Notes under the pieces: generated by a model
Told to the model about the DNA's origin: nothing
The model's database searches: none
The model's input: the letters and a program-made list of their open reading frames with translations, nothing else
Position numbers and translations under genes: made by a program
In this document: in pieces, positions 61,590-64,000 of the stretch
Numbering within the stretch: the stretch's first letter is position 1
How the letters are laid out: every line of letters starts with the position of its first letter
Source: UBA6544 sp038131165
Lineage (GTDB): Bacteria > Pseudomonadota > Alphaproteobacteria > UBA8366
Direction of reading: 5' to 3'
Length of the DNA stretch: 64,000 nt
Assembly (NCBI GenBank): GCA_038131165.1
Contig: JAYPOZ010000001.1
Span: forward strand, 1 to 64,000

Positions 61590-63326
61590 ATGGTCGATAT
61601 CGAACGCTCGCAAACGGACATCCTGATTCTCGGCAGCGGCGGCGCCGGCCTTTTCGCCGCCCTGCACGCGCACAAGGCGGCGCCCGAACAGGACATCACC
61701 GTCGCGGTAAAGGGCCTGCTTGGCAAATGCGGCTGCACCCGCATGGTGCAGGGCGGCTACAACGTCGTGCTCTCGCCCAACGATTCCATCGAACGCCATT
61801 TCATGGACACGATCGAGGGCGGCAAGTGGCTCAACAACCAGGACCTCGCCTGGAAGCTGGTCAACGTCGCCATCGAGCGCATCCACGAGCTGGAGAACGA
61901 ACTCGGCTGCTATTTCGACCGCAATCCGGACGGCAGCGTGCACCAGAAAGCCTTTGCCGGGCAGACCTTCGACCGCACCGTCCACAAGGGCAGCCTGACC
62001 GGGATCGAGATCATCAACCGGCTGGCCGAGCAGGTCTGGTCGCGCAACATCAACCGGCTGGAGGAACACCGCGCCATCGCGCTGGTGCCGTCCGCCGACA
62101 AATCGCGCATCTCCGGAGTGCTGATGATCGACATGCGGACCGGCGGGTTCCGCTTCGTGAAGGCGAAATCGGTGCTGCTGGCGACCGGCGGCGGGCCGAC
62201 GATGTACAAGTATCACACCCCGTCCGGCGACAAGAGCTGCGACGGCATGGCGATGGCGCTCCGCGCCGGACTGCCGTTGGTCGACATGGAGATGGTGCAG
62301 TTCCACCCGACCGGGCTGATCGCGGGCGACGACACGCGCATCACCGGCACCATCATCGAGGAAGGCCTGCGGGGCGCCGGCGGCTACCTGATGGACGTCC
62401 ACGAGAAACGCTTCATGGGCGAGTACGACGAACGCGAGGAACGCGCCACCCGCGACATCGTCAGCCGCGCCATGTACGACCTGATGCAGGACGACAGCCG
62501 CACCGGGCCGAACGGCGGGCTCTACATCACCATGCGGCATCTCGACCCCAAGATGGTGGCGAAGCAGTTCAAGGGCATGGTCGACCGCTGCCGCGACGTG
62601 GGGTTCGACCTGGTCGGCGGCCTGGTCGAGGTGGTGCCGACGGCGCATTACATGATGGGCGGGGTGAAGTTCAATCTGGACTGCAGCACCGACATCCCGG
62701 GCCTGTTCGTGGCCGGCGAGGATTCCGGCGGCGTGCACGGCGCCAATCGTTTGGGCGGGAACGGCGTTGCGAATTCGACCGTCTTCGGCGGGGTCGCGGG
62801 CGACGAGATGGGTCCCTGGGTGCGCGCCGACGGCCGCTTCGCCGAGCCGGACAACGCGGTGATCGAGGAGGCCGTGGACCGGGCACTGGCGCCTTTCGGC
62901 AAGCCGGTGGGCGATATCAACGAAATCCGCGAGAGCCTCTACACCCTGATGTGGGACGAGGTCGGGATCGTCCGCGATGCCGCGTCCCTCGCGAAGGGCA
63001 AGGCCGGGCTCGACAGCCTGAAAGCCGCACTGGAAGCGACCGGGATCGCCGACGAATCCCGCACCTTCAATCTGACCTGGCACGACTGGATGAACCTGGA
63101 GAGCCAGATTCTGATCAGCCAGGCCATCGCCGGCGCGGCCACGGCGCGCGAGGATTCGCGCGGCGCCCATTACCGCAGCGACTTCCCGGAGACCCGCGAT
63201 TTGGAGAATTCCCGGAACACGGTGGTAAGATTGAACGGCGGCGCCATCGAGACCGGCGAGCAGCCGGTCCAGTTCACCCGCGTGAAACCCGGCGAGACGC
63301 TGATCCGGGAGGCGGCGGCGGAATAG
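61590..63326 (+). CDS. Succinate dehydrogenase/fumarate reductase-type flavoprotein without flavin-linking His
   Basis: 578 residues. FAD motif ILILGSGGAGLFAALHAH; substrate and catalytic residues in QFHPTGL, GLRGAGGYLMDVHEKRF, YMMGGVKF and HGANRLGGNGV. In the flavinylation segment GKCGCTRMVQGGYNV a Cys occupies the place of the His that covalently holds FAD in SdhA/FrdA (five residues before QGG). FAD is therefore probably non-covalent, as in NadB and soluble fumarate reductases. Operon: Fe-S subunit, two anchors, this gene, then a fumarase-type gene. Confidence 0.9.
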   Translation: MVDIERSQTDILILGSGGAGLFAALHAHKAAPEQDITVAVKGLLGKCGCTRMVQGGYNVVLSPNDSIERHFMDTIEGGKWLNNQDLAWKLVNVAIERIHELENELGCYFDRNPDGSVHQKAFAGQTFDRTVHKGSLTGIEIINRLAEQVWSRNINRLEEHRAIALVPSADKSRISGVLMIDMRTGGFRFVKAKSVLLATGGGPTMYKYHTPSGDKSCDGMAMALRAGLPLVDMEMVQFHPTGLIAGDDTRITGTIIEEGLRGAGGYLMDVHEKRFMGEYDEREERATRDIVSRAMYDLMQDDSRTGPNGGLYITMRHLDPKMVAKQFKGMVDRCRDVGFDLVGGLVEVVPTAHYMMGGVKFNLDCSTDIPGLFVAGEDSGGVHGANRLGGNGVANSTVFGGVAGDEMGPWVRADGRFAEPDNAVIEEAVDRALAPFGKPVGDINEIRESLYTLMWDEVGIVRDAASLAKGKAGLDSLKAALEATGIADESRTFNLTWHDWMNLESQILISQAIAGAATAREDSRGAHYRSDFPETRDLENSRNTVVRLNGGAIETGEQPVQFTRVKPGETLIREAAAE

Positions 63327-63338
63327 TTTTTTGTGGGT

Positions 63339-63437
63339 CCCCCTCACCCTAACCCTCTCCCACGAGGGGAGAGGGGACTCGCGAACGGCAGGAAACAATT
63401 CCCTCTCCCTTGTGGGAGAGGGTTAGGGTGAGGGGTT
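63339..63437. repeat. Large dispersed inverted repeat
   Basis: CCCCTCACCCTAACCCTCTC at 63339 and its exact reverse complement GAGAGGGTTAGGGTGAGGGG at 63437, plus an inner ACGAGGGGAGAGG arm. Same family as the palindromes at 53236 and 55637. It separates the flavoprotein gene from the fumarase-type gene without breaking strand order. Confidence 0.85.
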
Positions 63438-63449
63438 GAAACAAGGAAG

Positions 63450-64000
63450 ATGATCAAGGAACAAGCCATTTATGGCGCCGGCATGGAAATCATGTCGAAC
63501 GCCGCCATCGACATTCCGGAGGACTACCGCGACGGTCTGCGCGGCATGCTGGAAGAGGAGGAAGAGGAGCTCTCGCGCTTCGTCCTGATGTCCATGCTCG
63601 ACAACTGGGAGGCCGCCGAGGCCGACCGGCGCGCCATGTGCGCGGATACGGGCGTGCCGCGCTACTTCGTGAAAATCGGCAACGAGGCCCGGATCGAAGG
63701 CGGCCCCATCGCCTTGGAGCGCGCGTTGCGCCGCGCCACGGCGGACGCCACCCATTCGATCCCGCTGCGGCCCAACCGGGTGCACCCGCTGTCGCGCCAG
63801 GACAACAACAACAATGTCGGCATCAACGCGCCGGAGATCGAGTATTCCTTCGAGCCTGACGCCGACTGGATCGACGTGACCACCGTCCACAAGGGCGGAT
63901 TGTTCGGCACCGATTATCGGATGCTGTTCCCGGGCGACGGCATCGACGGCATCAAGCGGTTCTTCCTCGACGTGATGTACGAGTTCGGCCGCCGCGGTCT
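63450..64000 (+). CDS. Class I fumarate hydratase/L(+)-tartrate dehydratase alpha-type protein (partial)
   Basis: The first ~184 residues; the gene runs off the window. MCADTG carries the first cluster Cys; RVHPLSRQDNNNNVGINAPE follows. HKGGLFGTDYRML stands where class I fumarases have KGGGSEN-like sequence, so the substrate may not be fumarate. ATG at 63450 with AAGGA close upstream. Sequential use of the preceding fumarate-producing or -using complex is suggested. Confidence 0.85.
   Translation, partial: MIKEQAIYGAGMEIMSNAAIDIPEDYRDGLRGMLEEEEEELSRFVLMSMLDNWEAAEADRRAMCADTGVPRYFVKIGNEARIEGGPIALERALRRATADATHSIPLRPNRVHPLSRQDNNNNVGINAPEIEYSFEPDADWIDVTTVHKGGLFGTDYRMLFPGDGIDGIKRFFLDVMYEFGRRG

Overview
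The window is high-GC (about 60-65 percent), densely packed DNA of an alphaproteobacterium. A member of the Rhodospirillales-like groups is my best guess, from the RpoE-ChrR module, the small-molecule catabolic gene sets, the ATGA/TGATG-coupled operons and the dispersed short palindromes. It is chromosomal: it carries rimO, a tRNA-Leu and a leuCD-like pair. One 100-base run of N (39295-39394) is a scaffold gap, and the genes at both ends run off the window.

Layout. 1-2.5 kb: end of a tungstate/molybdate-binding protein, a HTH-PBP regulator and rimO. 2.6-15 kb: single-chain acyl-CoA carboxylase, two TauE/SafE exporters, a BacA-like prephenate decarboxylase homologue, a DEAD-box helicase, phosphatases, a CinA-type domain protein, two tiny unannotated membrane/lipoprotein genes and tRNA-Leu(UAA). 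15.7-25.2 kb: a singlet-oxygen-type stress locus. An ECF sigma factor and its ChrR anti-sigma lie divergent to an FAD oxidoreductase/DUF1365/Cfa-like/MFS/DUF3833 operon. A second operon (DUF6134/SDR/NTF2-like) lies nearby, and all three units are preceded by the same TGATCC-N18 promoter. 25.3-38.3 kb: acyl-CoA metabolism, a Lon-family protease with a Usp-like partner, a secreted TPR protein, a secreted caspase-like protein, an LplT-like MFS and a phytanoyl-CoA dioxygenase-like protein.

38.3-43.6 kb: a minus-strand operon of a ketopantoate reductase-like gene, two DsbA/HCCA-isomerase-like proteins, a flavin-dependent LLM enzyme, a GrdB-like protein and a glutaredoxin-like protein. The GrdB-like gene is interrupted by an in-frame UGA followed at once by a SECIS-like hairpin, so I read it as a selenoprotein that ordinary gene calling would split. 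This is the most notable item in the window. 43.6-44.4 kb: a ccdAB toxin-antitoxin pair with a perfect palindromic operator, bracketed by two copies of a dispersed repeat. 44.4-48.1 kb: a NitT/TauT-type ABC transporter with two paralogous permeases.

48.3-64 kb: catabolic enzymes (transglutaminase-like, LLM, GST, enoyl-CoA hydratases, SDR, class C beta-lactamase-like, cysteine dioxygenase-like, PEP mutase/isocitrate lyase-like, leuCD-like, M24 peptidase). They are followed by a five-gene set encoding an atypical succinate dehydrogenase/fumarate reductase whose flavoprotein lacks the flavin-linking histidine, then a class I fumarase-type gene cut by the window end.
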